Of a stretch of DNA of 37,792 nucleotides, positions 15,917 through 24,444 are shown piece after piece. A program made the position numbers and the translations under genes. The stretch is from Kutzneria sp. 744. Lineage in GTDB: Bacteria; Actinomycetota; Actinomycetes; Mycobacteriales; Pseudonocardiaceae. Numbering within the stretch: position 1 is the first letter of the stretch; the number at the start of each line of letters is the position of its first letter. Below the pieces are notes generated by a model. The model worked only from the letters and a program-made list of their open reading frames with translations. It searched no databases and was not told the origin of the DNA. Where the stretch lies: contig NZ_KK037166.1 of the NCBI RefSeq assembly GCF_000568255.1, positions 3,156,314-3,194,105 of the forward strand. The letters run 5' to 3'.

Positions 15917-17701
15917 ATGGTCCCGCCGAAACGCCTGCTGGTACCGCTGGGAGCCATCCTTCTGCTGGTCAGCGCGGGTGTCGCGCTCCGCGAGGTTCAG
16001 CAGACCCAAAACACACCACCCGCCCCGAATTCGGAGATCAGGCGGGTGGACCGATTCACCAACCGTAACGTTCTCGTGCCACAACCAATCGGCGGACCGG
16101 CGACACCGGCCGACCTGCGGTTGACTTCGGAAGTCGGTGCGCTGCGCGCCGACTGGACCGATGCCGGAGCATCGGGGTACGAGGTGACCTGGCGCCATGG
16201 GGGCGTACTGGACCACACATTGCTGACCATACAGCCCGAAGTGAGACTGGACGGACTTCGGACAGGCGTGTCCTACTCGATCGAAGTGCGTGCCGTCGAC
16301 GCTTACGGCAAGCGGTCCAACCCGGCGACGGCCACCGGGACGCCCGCCGCTGCTCCCGACAACTCGTGGAAAAAGCCGCTGACCGGGCTGTTCGACGACT
16401 TCTCCGACGTCAGCACGTTGACCAGTCGCTGGCACCTGTCCGGCTACCAGGGCTGCGTCGACGCAGGCAGCGGCGGTGGCGGGCTCGTGATCGGGCTCGA
16501 ATGCGGCACCGATCAGGCGGTGTTGCGTGCCCGTTCGCGCATCGAGCTTGCGTCGAATGGCGAATTGGGCCGAATAGCCGTCGTGACCGACGCGGCCGGC
16601 CCCGGCGGCCAACTCACCGTCGACCTCAGTCCCGGCCCCGTCGACCGCGTGGGTCCCTCACTTCCGCCCGGGACCGTGCAGATCGTCGTGGACGATCAGG
16701 GCGCCCGGGTGCTGGCCGCCGACGACGTTCCGCGAGTCGGCCAATCCCGCTCGGATCCCGTCCCGCCCCGCGGCGTCGGCGTGCCGCACCGATTCGAGAT
16801 CGCGCTCCGGTCCGACGGTATTACGGTCTTACAGGACGGACGCGAGATCGGATTCGGCGGCATCGCCCTACCCGCGCGGTCCACCACTGTCCTGTTCGGA
16901 TTCCAAGGCCCCGCCGGCCTCAAATCCCGGGTGTTCGTCGGCGGCGCCGGCTTTTCCGGCTCCCCGACCCCCGTCGATTCGGTGAGCGAGGTTTCCCTCG
17001 TGCCCGCCACTCTCCGTGCGCTGGCTCCCGGCGAGGGCGCCCCGGGCATCGGCATCTCCCGCAAACCCTTGGTGGGCACCGTTTCCGCTCGCTACGTCGC
17101 CACCGTTCGGGCCGGCGACGGGCTGGACGTCGGCGGCCTGGCCGTGCAGCTCGGCGACACCACCTATCCCCTGGCGCAGGCCGTTCCCGGGCCCGTGCCC
17201 GCCGACTCCGTCACCACCGTCTACGCCGACCTGCCCCCGCCGCTGCTCGGTCTCGGCGGCCCCGACCAGCTCAGTCCGTACGTGCTTCGGTCCGCCCGGG
17301 GCGAGGCCACCATCGTCGAGAGCTACCTGGAGCTCCACCACAGCGGGCCCGTGCCGCCCGCCGCCCTCGCCCCGCTACAGCCCGCCCCCGCCGACGTCCA
17401 ACTGCCGCGCGTCGTCGTCACATCGAGCGAGGACGGCGGCCGGGTCGTCCTCAACATCACCCTGGACGGCCGCTACACCAAGGAGGTCGCCGGCATCGCC
17501 GGCTTCGAGGTGTGGCAGGACGGCAAGCTCGTCTGCGGGCAGCCCACCGACACCGGCGGGCCCGGTCTCGGCGGCCGCTACACCGTCATCTTCAGCGCCG
17601 GCAGCGTCGCCCGGGGACAGCACACCTTCGACGTTCGGCAGTACCCCGCCGACGCCGGCAAGCTCCCCACCTCGGTGCTCAAGGACGTCACCGTCACTTG
17701 A
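15917..17701 (+). CDS. Exported fibronectin type III domain protein, function unknown
   Basis: A protein of 594 residues. The N-terminus KRLLVPLGAILLLVSAGVAL is a signal peptide or membrane anchor. Residues ~55-140 are an FN3 domain (PADLRLTSEVGALRADWTD, YEVTWRHGG, SYSIEVRAVDAYGKRSNP). The rest is beta-rich with a stretch resembling a concanavalin-like sandwich (FDDFSDVSTLTSRWHLSG) but no catalytic motif I recognise. A second jelly-roll-like part follows from ~residue 370. It is probably on the cell surface and binds glycan or protein. ATG 15917 is the start that gives a clean signal sequence. Its 3' end overlaps pdtaR by 8 bp, tail to tail. Confidence 0.75.
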   Translation: MVPPKRLLVPLGAILLLVSAGVALREVQQTQNTPPAPNSEIRRVDRFTNRNVLVPQPIGGPATPADLRLTSEVGALRADWTDAGASGYEVTWRHGGVLDHTLLTIQPEVRLDGLRTGVSYSIEVRAVDAYGKRSNPATATGTPAAAPDNSWKKPLTGLFDDFSDVSTLTSRWHLSGYQGCVDAGSGGGGLVIGLECGTDQAVLRARSRIELASNGELGRIAVVTDAAGPGGQLTVDLSPGPVDRVGPSLPPGTVQIVVDDQGARVLAADDVPRVGQSRSDPVPPRGVGVPHRFEIALRSDGITVLQDGREIGFGGIALPARSTTVLFGFQGPAGLKSRVFVGGAGFSGSPTPVDSVSEVSLVPATLRALAPGEGAPGIGISRKPLVGTVSARYVATVRAGDGLDVGGLAVQLGDTTYPLAQAVPGPVPADSVTTVYADLPPPLLGLGGPDQLSPYVLRSARGEATIVESYLELHHSGPVPPAALAPLQPAPADVQLPRVVVTSSEDGGRVVLNITLDGRYTKEVAGIAGFEVWQDGKLVCGQPTDTGGPGLGGRYTVIFSAGSVARGQHTFDVRQYPADAGKLPTSVLKDVTVT

Positions 17702-18305
17702 TGCTGTCGACCACGGCCTCCGCCACCGCCTTCATCGTCGTGCGGCGGTCCATCGCCGTGCGCTGAATCCAGCGGAAGGCCTCCGGCTCCGTCAGGCCCT
17801 GCGCGCTCATCAGCAGGCCCTTCGCGCGCTCGATCACCTTGCGGGTCTCCAGGCGGTCCGTCAGGCTCGCGACCTCGTTCTCCAGCGCCTGCAGCTCCGA
17901 GAAGCGGCTCATCGCCAGCTCCACCGCCGGCACCAGATCCCGCTTCGCGAACGGCTTCACCAGATAGGCCATCGCGCCCGCGTCCCTCGCCCGCTCCACC
18001 AGATCCCGCTGGCTGAACGCCGTCAGGATCACCACCGGCGCGATCCGCTCCTTGGCAATCACCGACGCCGCCTCGATGCCATCCATCTTCGGCATCTTCA
18101 CGTCAAGAATCACCAGGTCAGGGCGCAGATCGCCGGCAAGCTTCACCGCCTCCTCGCCGTCACCCGCCTCCCCCACCACCTGGTAGCCCTCCTCGCGGAG
18201 CATCTCCACCAGATCGAGCCGGATCAGCGCCTCGTCCTCCGCGACGAGCACCCGACGCTGCGGGGCAGCAGCCTGCGTCTGGGCCTCGGCAGCCGGCTGG
18301 GTCAC
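17694..18305 (-). CDS. pdtaR: ANTAR response regulator / antiterminator PdtaR
   Basis: A protein of 203 residues. The receiver domain (RRVLVAEDEALIRLDLVEML; phospho-acceptor D68 in LVILDVKMPKMDG; VVILTAFSQRDLVERARD) is followed by an ANTAR RNA-binding domain (KVIERAKGLLM, EPEAFRWIQRTAMDRRTTM). It closely resembles M. tuberculosis PdtaR (Rv1626), which binds paired hairpins in nascent mRNA to prevent termination once phosphorylated by PdtaS. Here as in mycobacteria it lies near polA. No kinase gene is in the window. The start is GTG 18305 with AGGAGG upstream. The first ~17 residues are an Ala/Gln-rich leader. Confidence 0.93.
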   Translation of the reverse strand: MTQPAAEAQTQAAAPQRRVLVAEDEALIRLDLVEMLREEGYQVVGEAGDGEEAVKLAGDLRPDLVILDVKMPKMDGIEAASVIAKERIAPVVILTAFSQRDLVERARDAGAMAYLVKPFAKRDLVPAVELAMSRFSELQALENEVASLTDRLETRKVIERAKGLLMSAQGLTEPEAFRWIQRTAMDRRTTMKAVAEAVVDSIK

Positions 18306-18480
18306 CGCGGTCCTCCTGTGCGATCGTGGAATCCACCCTGACGAGTGGACCGAAGCCGCAGTTTACTCAGTGTGCGCCCCCTCCACCCGCCTCCACCGCG
18401 TGATCAGCCCTACACCCCCGCACCCGGGCCCCCTGCGCACCCCCGCCACCCCCGTCGCGTAGAGTCATCCCCCTGAACAC
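18306..18480. promoter_or_regulatory. Spacer with probable tRNA promoter
   Basis: TAGAGT at 18460-18465 is a plausible -10 placed about 15 bases before the tRNA. No clear -35 is visible in the C-rich stretch before it. The left end holds the AGGAGG of pdtaR. Confidence 0.35.
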
Positions 18481-18556
18481 GCCCCCGTAGCCCAACGGCA
18501 GAGGCAACGGATTCAAAACCCGTCCAGTGTGCGTTCGAATCGCACCGGGGGCACCA
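18481..18556 (+). tRNA. tRNA with anticodon CAA (Leu by anticodon), class-I shape
   Basis: Acceptor arms GCCCCCG and CGGGGGC pair over all seven bases, with A73 and an encoded CCA. The D stem is GCC/GGC with GG in the loop. The anticodon stem ACGGA/CCCGT has an A-C pair next to the loop TTCAAAA, so the anticodon is CAA (18514-18516). The T arm GTGCG-TTCGAAT-CGCAC is perfect. The variable region is only 5 nt (CCAGT), whereas normal bacterial tRNA-Leu has a long variable arm. The A discriminator fits Leu. Total length is 76 nt with CCA. Confidence 0.9.
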
Positions 18557-18598
18557 GCAGCAATCACACCAACGTTGACCTGTAGGTTCGCAGGTCCA

Positions 18599-18733
18599 TC
18601 ATCTTCCCGGCGCCGCGGCGCCCCAAGTGGGGGCTTGCTCCGCGACTGCCCCAAGGGTGTCTATCCCATCCCCCGGGAGCGTGAGTTCAATCATTGCGTT
18701 GTCCGTTTCGTAGTCGACGTGGACCTGCAGCAT
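18599..18733 (-). CDS. Small hypothetical protein (doubtful)
   Basis: A 44-residue frame starts MLQVHVDYETDNAMIELTLP and looks beta-strand forming at its N-terminus. I recognise no family. No ribosome site is seen before ATG 18733. It includes a GCCCC-AAGTG-GGGGC hairpin at 18620-18634. It may be a remnant of a longer gene, as its neighbours are. Confidence 0.3.
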   Translation of the reverse strand: MLQVHVDYETDNAMIELTLPGDGIDTLGAVAEQAPTWGAAAPGR

Positions 18734-18740
18734 TGGATGA

Positions 18741-19067
18741 GTGCGGGTCGGAGTAGCTCGCCGCGGCCGTACGCGCGGACGGTCCCGCGTCGGCCGGGCC
18801 GTACTCGCCGATGCCGCCAAAGAGATCGGCGTCCTCGACAGCCAAGCGGCACCTGGCTGCTGCCTGCCGCACCGATGGCTCACCAATCGGTGGCCACCGA
18901 TTGTCCACACTCGACATCGTCGGTGCGCAGTGGACCCTGCTGGCGGGCCGGACGGTTCCGGCTGGCACACGGCAGGTCGCATGGCGGTCGTGCGGCCTCC
19001 CACCGATCCCAAGGACACCATCCGCTCCGCCATGCACACGGTACTCGGACACCGCGCGGCACCGTGA
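18741..19067 (+). pseudogene. Remnant of FAD-dependent aromatic hydroxylase (PheA/TfdB-type) C-terminus
   Basis: Pieces of the C-terminal domain typical of PheA/TfdB and rifampicin-monooxygenase-like flavoproteins are readable in two alternating frames. PGCCLPHRWLT is in one, then HRLSTLDIVGAQWTLLAG in the next, then SGWHTAG and DPKDTIRSAMHTVLG back in the first, ending at TGA 19067. The order and spacing match the family (RLPH-x-W-L, STLD-x-x-G, final helix). The FAD- and NADPH-binding domains are gone. Two compensating frameshifts and the missing N-terminus mark it as dead. The call rests on motif recall. Confidence 0.5.
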
Positions 19068-19267
19068 CAACCGACAGCGGGAGGTATCGATGTCAGCCGG
19101 CCTGACCGCGCATCATTCCGACTGTCGCAGTTGGACACTTGCGGTAACCGGGCCTGCGGGCCGTTCTCCTTCGTCAAGAGGGACCTCGTCTTTCCTCCAT
19201 GGCAGGGCGGAGTGTCGCTCGCGTCGCGTGGGCGGTGGCGGTTCGGCGGCGGTGGTCGGCGAGGGAG
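19068..19267. other. No gene seen; stray start-like site
   Basis: GGGAGG (19079-19084) five bases before ATG 19090 looks like a real translation start, but the following frame has no recognisable protein and runs into low-complexity G-rich codons. It is probably the 5' end of a deleted gene. Confidence 0.3.
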
Positions 19268-20281
19268 TTACCTGAGGCTGGGCACTTCGTCGCGGGTGAC
19301 GACGTAGGCGCTGTTGAAGGTGGTCCTGAGGAAGCCGGGATCCTGGCCGGTGATCCAGTTGCTGTTCCACGTGCTGAACATGACCCAGCGGGCGCAGGTG
19401 GACTGGAGCTGGGACGGGTCGGGGATGGCGCCGTTCTCGTGCAGCGTGATCGGGATCGTGGAGCCGACGACGCCGCGGGTGGAGTTGAACAGCGACGTCA
19501 GCGGCCCGTGGTCGTTGACGTAGGTGTCCGCGCCGCCCACGTCGACGTAGGACTTGCCGGGGTAGAACGAGGAATTCGGCTCGCCGTCGGCCGGCCACAG
19601 CCACACCAGGTTGTGAATGCCCTTGACGTCGACGAAGTAGTTGAACTGGAACTTCCACAGCCGCTGGTACTGCGCGCCGCCCTCTTTGCTCCACCAGAAC
19701 CAGGTGCCGCCGGCCTCGTGGTACGGCCGCCACAGGACGGCCACGTTCTGGGACTGCAGGCGCAGCAGCTGGCTCGCCGCGGCGTCCAGTTCGGCGGTGT
19801 AGGAGGCGTACTCACGGGTGCCAGGGGTGAGGGTGTTGTTGATCGAGGCGGTGCCGCCGTAGTTGCAGTAGCTCGTGCCCGGTGCGCCGACGTGCCACCC
19901 GATCATCGGGATGCCCCCGGCGTTCCACCACGCGGCGGCGCGGTCGATGGCGCCGGGGCGGTCGCACATGTCCAGCCCGCGGATCGCTGGGACCTTGCCG
20001 GTGTTGTTGTAGATGAAGTTGAACTCGTTCTCGCTGCCGTTGGTCTCCTGCTGGCCCGAGACGATGTGGTTGCCGTACTGGCTGTAGAGGTAGCACAGCA
20101 GGTGGCGGGCCTGTGCCGTCGCGTTCGGATCCGCCGTCGCGACGGTGCAATCGCCGCCACCGCCACCGCCGCCGTTGAACGCCCACTTCTGGTTGCCCTG
20201 CCCGTTGCAGTTCCACAGCACCACGGGCGCGCCGTTCGCCGTCGCGGCACCGGACACATCCAGGCACAGCCCGGACTGCAG
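19268..20281 (-). pseudogene. GH26 beta-mannanase, 5' truncated (lost signal peptide and most of CBM13)
   Basis: The frame encodes the end of a ricin-type CBM13 repeat (QSGLCLDVSGAATANG, LWNCNGQGNQKW), a poly-Gly linker, and an apparently complete glycoside hydrolase family 26 domain (HIVSGQQETNGSE; acid/base Glu in WRPYHEAGG at codon 19715-19717; candidate nucleophile Glu in LHENGAIPD at 19436-19438). It ends at TAA 19268. GH26 enzymes cut beta-1,4-mannan outside the cell. Upstream of QSG the frame enters sequence that belongs to the opposite-strand CocE gene, so the signal peptide, start codon and about two thirds of the CBM13 are lost. No promoter or start is visible; it is probably not secreted. 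Confidence 0.8.
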
Positions 20282-21079
20282 GACGCGGGGCGCCCCGCCC
20301 GGATCACCGTCGGACCATGGCCGCACTTCTCCCTCGCACTGGGCGGACTGATGGTGCGCGAAGCCCTCGAGTTCGGGCTCGCCCACGCCCGGGACGAGCG
20401 CCCACCGGAGCGTACGGCGGTGCGGCTGTACGTCATGGGCGAGAACACCTGGCGGGACTTCGACTCCTGGCCGCCCCCCGGCTACGCGCCGCAGCGGTTC
20501 CACCTCCACGCCGACGGCCTGCTCTCGGTCGAGCCGCCCGATGAGTCCACTCCCGACTGCTACCGATACGACCCGGCCGACCCCACCCCCGCGGTGGGCG
20601 GCGCACGGATCACGGTAACGCAGCGGGCAGGCCGCGCCGACAACACGGCGCTGGAGGCGCGACCGGACGTGCTGACCTACACAACCGCCGCCCTCGAACA
20701 GGACGTCGAGGTGATCGGCGAGATCAGCGCCGAGATCTGGTTCCGGTCCAGCCAGCGGTCGGCGGACGTCTTCGTCCGGTTGTGCGATGTGGACGAACAC
20801 GGAAGATCCTTCAACGTCTGCGACGGGCTCACCGCACTCGCCGACGCCGATCGAACTCACTGCGCAACCGTCGAACTGTGGCCCACCGCGCACCGGTTCA
20901 AGCGCGGTCACCGGATCCGGGTCCAGGTCTCCAGCGGCGCCTTCCCCCGGTACAACCGCAATCCCGGGACAGGGGAACCACGCGCGACCGCGCACGCCCT
21001 CCGCGCAGCCGACCAGCAGGTGTTCCACGCCCCGCAGCACCCCTCCTCGATCGTCCTGCCCGTCCTACAGGTCAGTTGA
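20282..21079 (+). pseudogene. CocE/NonD hydrolase, C-terminal remnant
   Basis: About 265 residues start at RPARITVGPWPHFS, the end of the alpha/beta-hydrolase part, where VGPWPH carries the catalytic His. They continue into the jelly-roll C-terminal domain of the X-Pro dipeptidyl-peptidase/CocE family (VRLYVMGENTWRDFDSWPP, FVRLCDVDEHGRSFNVCDG, HRIRVQVSSGAFPRYNRN). The first ~300 residues, including the nucleophilic Ser, are missing. The remnant begins exactly where the GH26 fragment on the other strand stops. No start codon with a ribosome site exists near the junction. Confidence 0.75.
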
Positions 21080-21233
21080 GACGGCGCGGCGGGCTCGGTC
21101 GGCGGCAAGCCTTCGCCAGCCGTTCGGTGGCCTCCCCGACGTCGGCCGCGTCGCCCTTGAGCTCGAACTCGACGAAGTCGTCGGCGTGGTTGAACACGAT
21201 CTCGACGGTCGCGCCGGACGAGCGCCCTCTTAA
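21072..21233 (-). pseudogene. Tail of an unknown gene
   Basis: A minus-strand frame reads ATVEIVFNHADDFVEFELKG, then a helix-like segment and a stop at 21072-21074. Codon third positions are GC-rich as in real genes. There is no start upstream; it merges into unrelated sequence near 21233. I do not recognise the family. It overlaps the CocE stop tail to tail by 8 bp. Confidence 0.4.
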
Positions 21234-21567
21234 GTTCGCCAACGACGGCCGCTCCGAAGCCCGCTGGCCCTGATTCCTCCCCCGCCACCTGCTCGGCGCT
21301 TTTCTCCTACCTGCCGAAGCGATCCGGCTACGCCTGTGCCGTCCGCTGGGCGGACTTGTCGGCTTGCTTGGTGAGCACGCGGCGGATCACGTCCTCCTGG
21401 CGGGGCGTCTCTGGCGACGTCAGACATCGCCACTGTCTGATGGCTCTGCACAGGGAATCGAATGTGTCGAAGCCGCACCCGCCGTCCATAACGGCCCGGC
21501 TAACATGAAACAAATTCATCTGTTTGCCGGTCGTATTCGACGGACGTTCGATGCTGAACTGCCGCAC
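21234..21567. other. Gene-poor region upstream of GH92
   Basis: No intact gene is seen. A minus-strand fragment ending EDVIRRVLTKQADKSAQRT at 21328 may be another C-terminal scrap, and it contains a GTCCGC-TGG-GCGGAC hairpin (21341-21355). Near 21501-21525 the sequence is AT-richer: TAACAT could be a -10, and TGAA-ACAAA-TTCA (21506-21518) and AAACA...TGTTT (21508-21512, 21521-21525) are small inverted repeats, candidate operators for the GH92 gene. Confidence 0.4.
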
Positions 21568-24192
21568 ATGACCACGGGCCGCCGGATCTGCCTCCTCGCG
21601 TCAGTGCTGCTGACCACCGCCTTCGTCGTGCCGGTGGCCCACGCGGACACGCCGGTCGCCGATCCCGCGGCGCTGGTCAACACCCTCGTCGGCACCACCG
21701 GCGACGGCCACGACTTCCCCGGCGCGGACACGCCGTTCGGCATGATGCAGTGGAGCCCGGACACCTCGTCACGCCCCAAGGGCGGCGGCTACGAGTACAA
21801 CGACACGACCACCCGCGGCTTCAGCCTCACCCACATCTCCGGTCCGGGCTGCGACGCTGCCGACGACGTGCCGTTCCTGCCGACAACAGGGGCCATCAGC
21901 AGCCCCGGCTCGGCCACCGCCTCCTTCAGCCACGCCAAGGAGAGCTCCGCCCCCGGCTACTACTCCGTCGGCCTCGGCTCCGGCATCCGGGCGGAGCTGA
22001 CCACCGCCCCCCGGTCCGGCATCGGCCGCTTCACCTATCCGACCGGCACCCCGGCAAACATGATCATCAAGGTCGCCGACAACCCGAGCCCGGTCGCCGC
22101 CAGCACCGTCACCGTGGTCGGAAACAACACGATCACCGGCTCGGTGACCGGCGTCGGCTTCTGCGAGGCGTCCAACCCGTTCACCCTGTACTTCAGCGCC
22201 ACCTTCGACCATCCGTTCACCGCGACCGGCAACTACGGCGGCGGCGAGTACGTCACCTTCGACACCACCGGCAGTCAGGTCGTCCAGGCCCGCGTCGGCA
22301 TCTCCTACGTCTCCGTCGCCAACGCGAAGTCCAATGTGGACGCCGAGATACCGGGATGGGACTTCGACGGCACGCGAACATCGGCGTACCAGGCGTGGAA
22401 CGCACGACTGAGCCGAATCAGGGTCGCCGGCGGCACCGCCGACCAGCAGCACATCTTCTACACCGCCCTGTACCACTCACTGTTGCACCCCAACGTGTTC
22501 AGCGACACCAACGGCCAGTACCTCGGCTTCGACAACGCCGTGCACACCACCCCGGCCGGCCACGCCCACTACGCCAACTACTCCGGCTGGGACATCTACC
22601 GCACCCAGGCCCAACTGTCGGCGCTGATCGCACCGGACACCGCCAGCGACATGGCGCAGTCCATGGTCGACGACTACCGCCAGGGCGGCACGCTGCCCAA
22701 GTGGGCCATGAACAACGCCGAGACCTACATCATGGTCGGCGACCCGGCCGACGCCGTGCTGGCCGACTACTACGCCTTCGGCGCCCGTGACTTCGACACG
22801 TCCGCGGCGCTGGCCGCCATGGTGCACCAGGCGACGACCACCAACAACGCCCGGCCCGGCGGCGCATACCTGGACAGTTTCGGCTACCTGCCCACCGACA
22901 GCCCTTACGGCTGCTGCCACTACTACGCCGGCGTCTCCACCCAACTGGAGTACGACACCGCCGACTTCGCGTTGTCCGCCTACGCCGCCGCGCTCGGCGA
23001 CACCGCCGACAGCGCCAAGTTCCGCGACCGCGCCCAGAACTGGCGCAACATCTTCAACCCCAGCAGCGGCTACATCCAGCCGCGGCACTCCAACGGCCGC
23101 TGGATGACCGGTTTCCTCGCCGCGCCGATCAGCGGGGGCACCAACAGCAACGACTTCGCCGAAGGCGACTCGCTGATCTACACCGGCATGGTGCCGTTCA
23201 ACATCGCCGGGCTGGCCGCCGCCAAGGGCGGGAACGCCGCGATGGCCAAGTACCTCGACGGCGTGCTCACCGGCTACACCGGCCTGCTCAGCCTCGCCGG
23301 CCTCCAGTCCAACATGGGCAACGAACCGAGCTTCGAACTGCCCTGGGAGTACGACTACATCGGGCAGCCCTACCGCACCCAACAGGTCGTCCGGCAGATC
23401 CAGGACCAGATCTGGACCAACTCCCCCGGCGGCCTCGCCGGCAACGACGACCTCGGCGCGATGAGCGCCTGGTACGTGTGGTCGGCGCTGGGGCTGTACC
23501 CCGAGACTCCCGGCACCGCCGACCTCGCACTCGGCAGCCCACTGTTCACCACGGCCACGATCAGCCTGCCCAGCGGCAACACGTTGACGATCAACGCGCC
23601 GCAGGCCGCCGACAACGCCCCGTACGTGCAGTCGCTGACGCTGAACGGTTCCGCCTGGACCAACGCGTATCTGCCGGCGTCGGCGATCACCACCGGCGGC
23701 ACGCTCGGCTACACCCTCGGCACCTCGGCCAACACCTCGTGGGCATCGGCCCCGTCCTCGGCGCCGCCCTCCTACGACGGCGCGGCCACGCCCCTGCCGA
23801 CCGAACCCAGCGGTCCCATCACCTCGGCGCTCGCCGGCAACTGCGCCGACGTCGCCAACGCCAGCAATGCCAACGGAACCGCCGTCCAGCTCTACCCGTG
23901 CAACGGCACGAACGCCCAGACCTGGAACGTGGTGCCCGACGGCACCTTGCAGGCCCTCACCAAGTGCCTCGACGTCACGCAGGGCGGCACCGCCAACGGC
24001 ACCAAGGTACAGCTCTACGTGTGCAACGGCAGCGGATCGCAGCAATGGAAGTCCACATCGGACGGACAGCTGGTCAATCCTCAATCGGGTCGTTGCCTCA
24101 CCGACCCGGGTGGCAGCACGACCGCGAAGACCCGGTTGGAGATCGACGACTGCCAGCGGGCCACCGGGCAGCTGTGGAGTCTGCCCCACTGA
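21568..24192 (+). CDS. Secreted GH92 alpha-mannosidase with CBM13
   Basis: A protein of 874 residues. Sec signal peptide RRICLLASVLLTTAFVVPVAHA precedes the GH92 domain (~30-730): GGGYEYNDTTTRGFSLTHIS, YSGWDIYRTQAQLS, MGNEPSFELPWEYDYIG with the presumed acid E586, and GNDDLGAMSAWYVWSALGLYP with D627/D628 at the general-base position. GH92 enzymes are calcium-dependent exo-alpha-mannosidases acting mainly on 1,2-linked mannose of N-glycans and yeast mannan. The last ~125 residues are a ricin-type lectin CBM13 with QTW, QQW and QLW repeats. ATG 21568 gives the clean signal peptide; there is no good ribosome site, and ATG 21505 is an in-frame alternative. Confidence 0.92.
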   Translation: MTTGRRICLLASVLLTTAFVVPVAHADTPVADPAALVNTLVGTTGDGHDFPGADTPFGMMQWSPDTSSRPKGGGYEYNDTTTRGFSLTHISGPGCDAADDVPFLPTTGAISSPGSATASFSHAKESSAPGYYSVGLGSGIRAELTTAPRSGIGRFTYPTGTPANMIIKVADNPSPVAASTVTVVGNNTITGSVTGVGFCEASNPFTLYFSATFDHPFTATGNYGGGEYVTFDTTGSQVVQARVGISYVSVANAKSNVDAEIPGWDFDGTRTSAYQAWNARLSRIRVAGGTADQQHIFYTALYHSLLHPNVFSDTNGQYLGFDNAVHTTPAGHAHYANYSGWDIYRTQAQLSALIAPDTASDMAQSMVDDYRQGGTLPKWAMNNAETYIMVGDPADAVLADYYAFGARDFDTSAALAAMVHQATTTNNARPGGAYLDSFGYLPTDSPYGCCHYYAGVSTQLEYDTADFALSAYAAALGDTADSAKFRDRAQNWRNIFNPSSGYIQPRHSNGRWMTGFLAAPISGGTNSNDFAEGDSLIYTGMVPFNIAGLAAAKGGNAAMAKYLDGVLTGYTGLLSLAGLQSNMGNEPSFELPWEYDYIGQPYRTQQVVRQIQDQIWTNSPGGLAGNDDLGAMSAWYVWSALGLYPETPGTADLALGSPLFTTATISLPSGNTLTINAPQAADNAPYVQSLTLNGSAWTNAYLPASAITTGGTLGYTLGTSANTSWASAPSSAPPSYDGAATPLPTEPSGPITSALAGNCADVANASNANGTAVQLYPCNGTNAQTWNVVPDGTLQALTKCLDVTQGGTANGTKVQLYVCNGSGSQQWKSTSDGQLVNPQSGRCLTDPGGSTTAKTRLEIDDCQRATGQLWSLPH

Positions 24193-24444
24193 CCGCCGTC
24201 CGCCACATCGGCAACGGGCGGTGGCCGATCGCCTTCTCACCGACCGCCGCGGACATCCACACGGCCGCGAAGCCGTAGTCGCGCATGTTCTCCTCGTGGG
24301 CGCCGATGCCCTCCACCGCGGTCCTGCACCCGTCGGCGGCGGCGAGCAGTTCGCTCCCCAGGACGTGCGCGTCGCGCACCAGGCGAACTATTCGCGCTTT
24401 CCCGATCGGCGAAGCCGGATCGACGTCAGTTCAGGAACCGCCCG
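24193..24444. other. Spacer between convergent GH92 and GH38 genes
   Basis: No terminator-like stem is obvious. On the minus strand a frame reads RDAHVLGSELLAAADGC and GAHEENMRDYGFAAVW (from about 24379 into the GH92 3' end). It looks protein-like but has no ribosome site and no family I know; it may be another remnant. Confidence 0.3.

Noticed and set aside
19199-20281. Plus-strand extension of the CocE frame upstream of 20282
   Set aside because: The frame is open, but its sequence is the antisense of the GH26 domain, so it is not part of the hydrolase.
18557-21567. A complete integrated element with att sites next to the tRNA
   Set aside because: I found no second copy of the tRNA 3' end and no integrase in the window, so only a scar is claimed.
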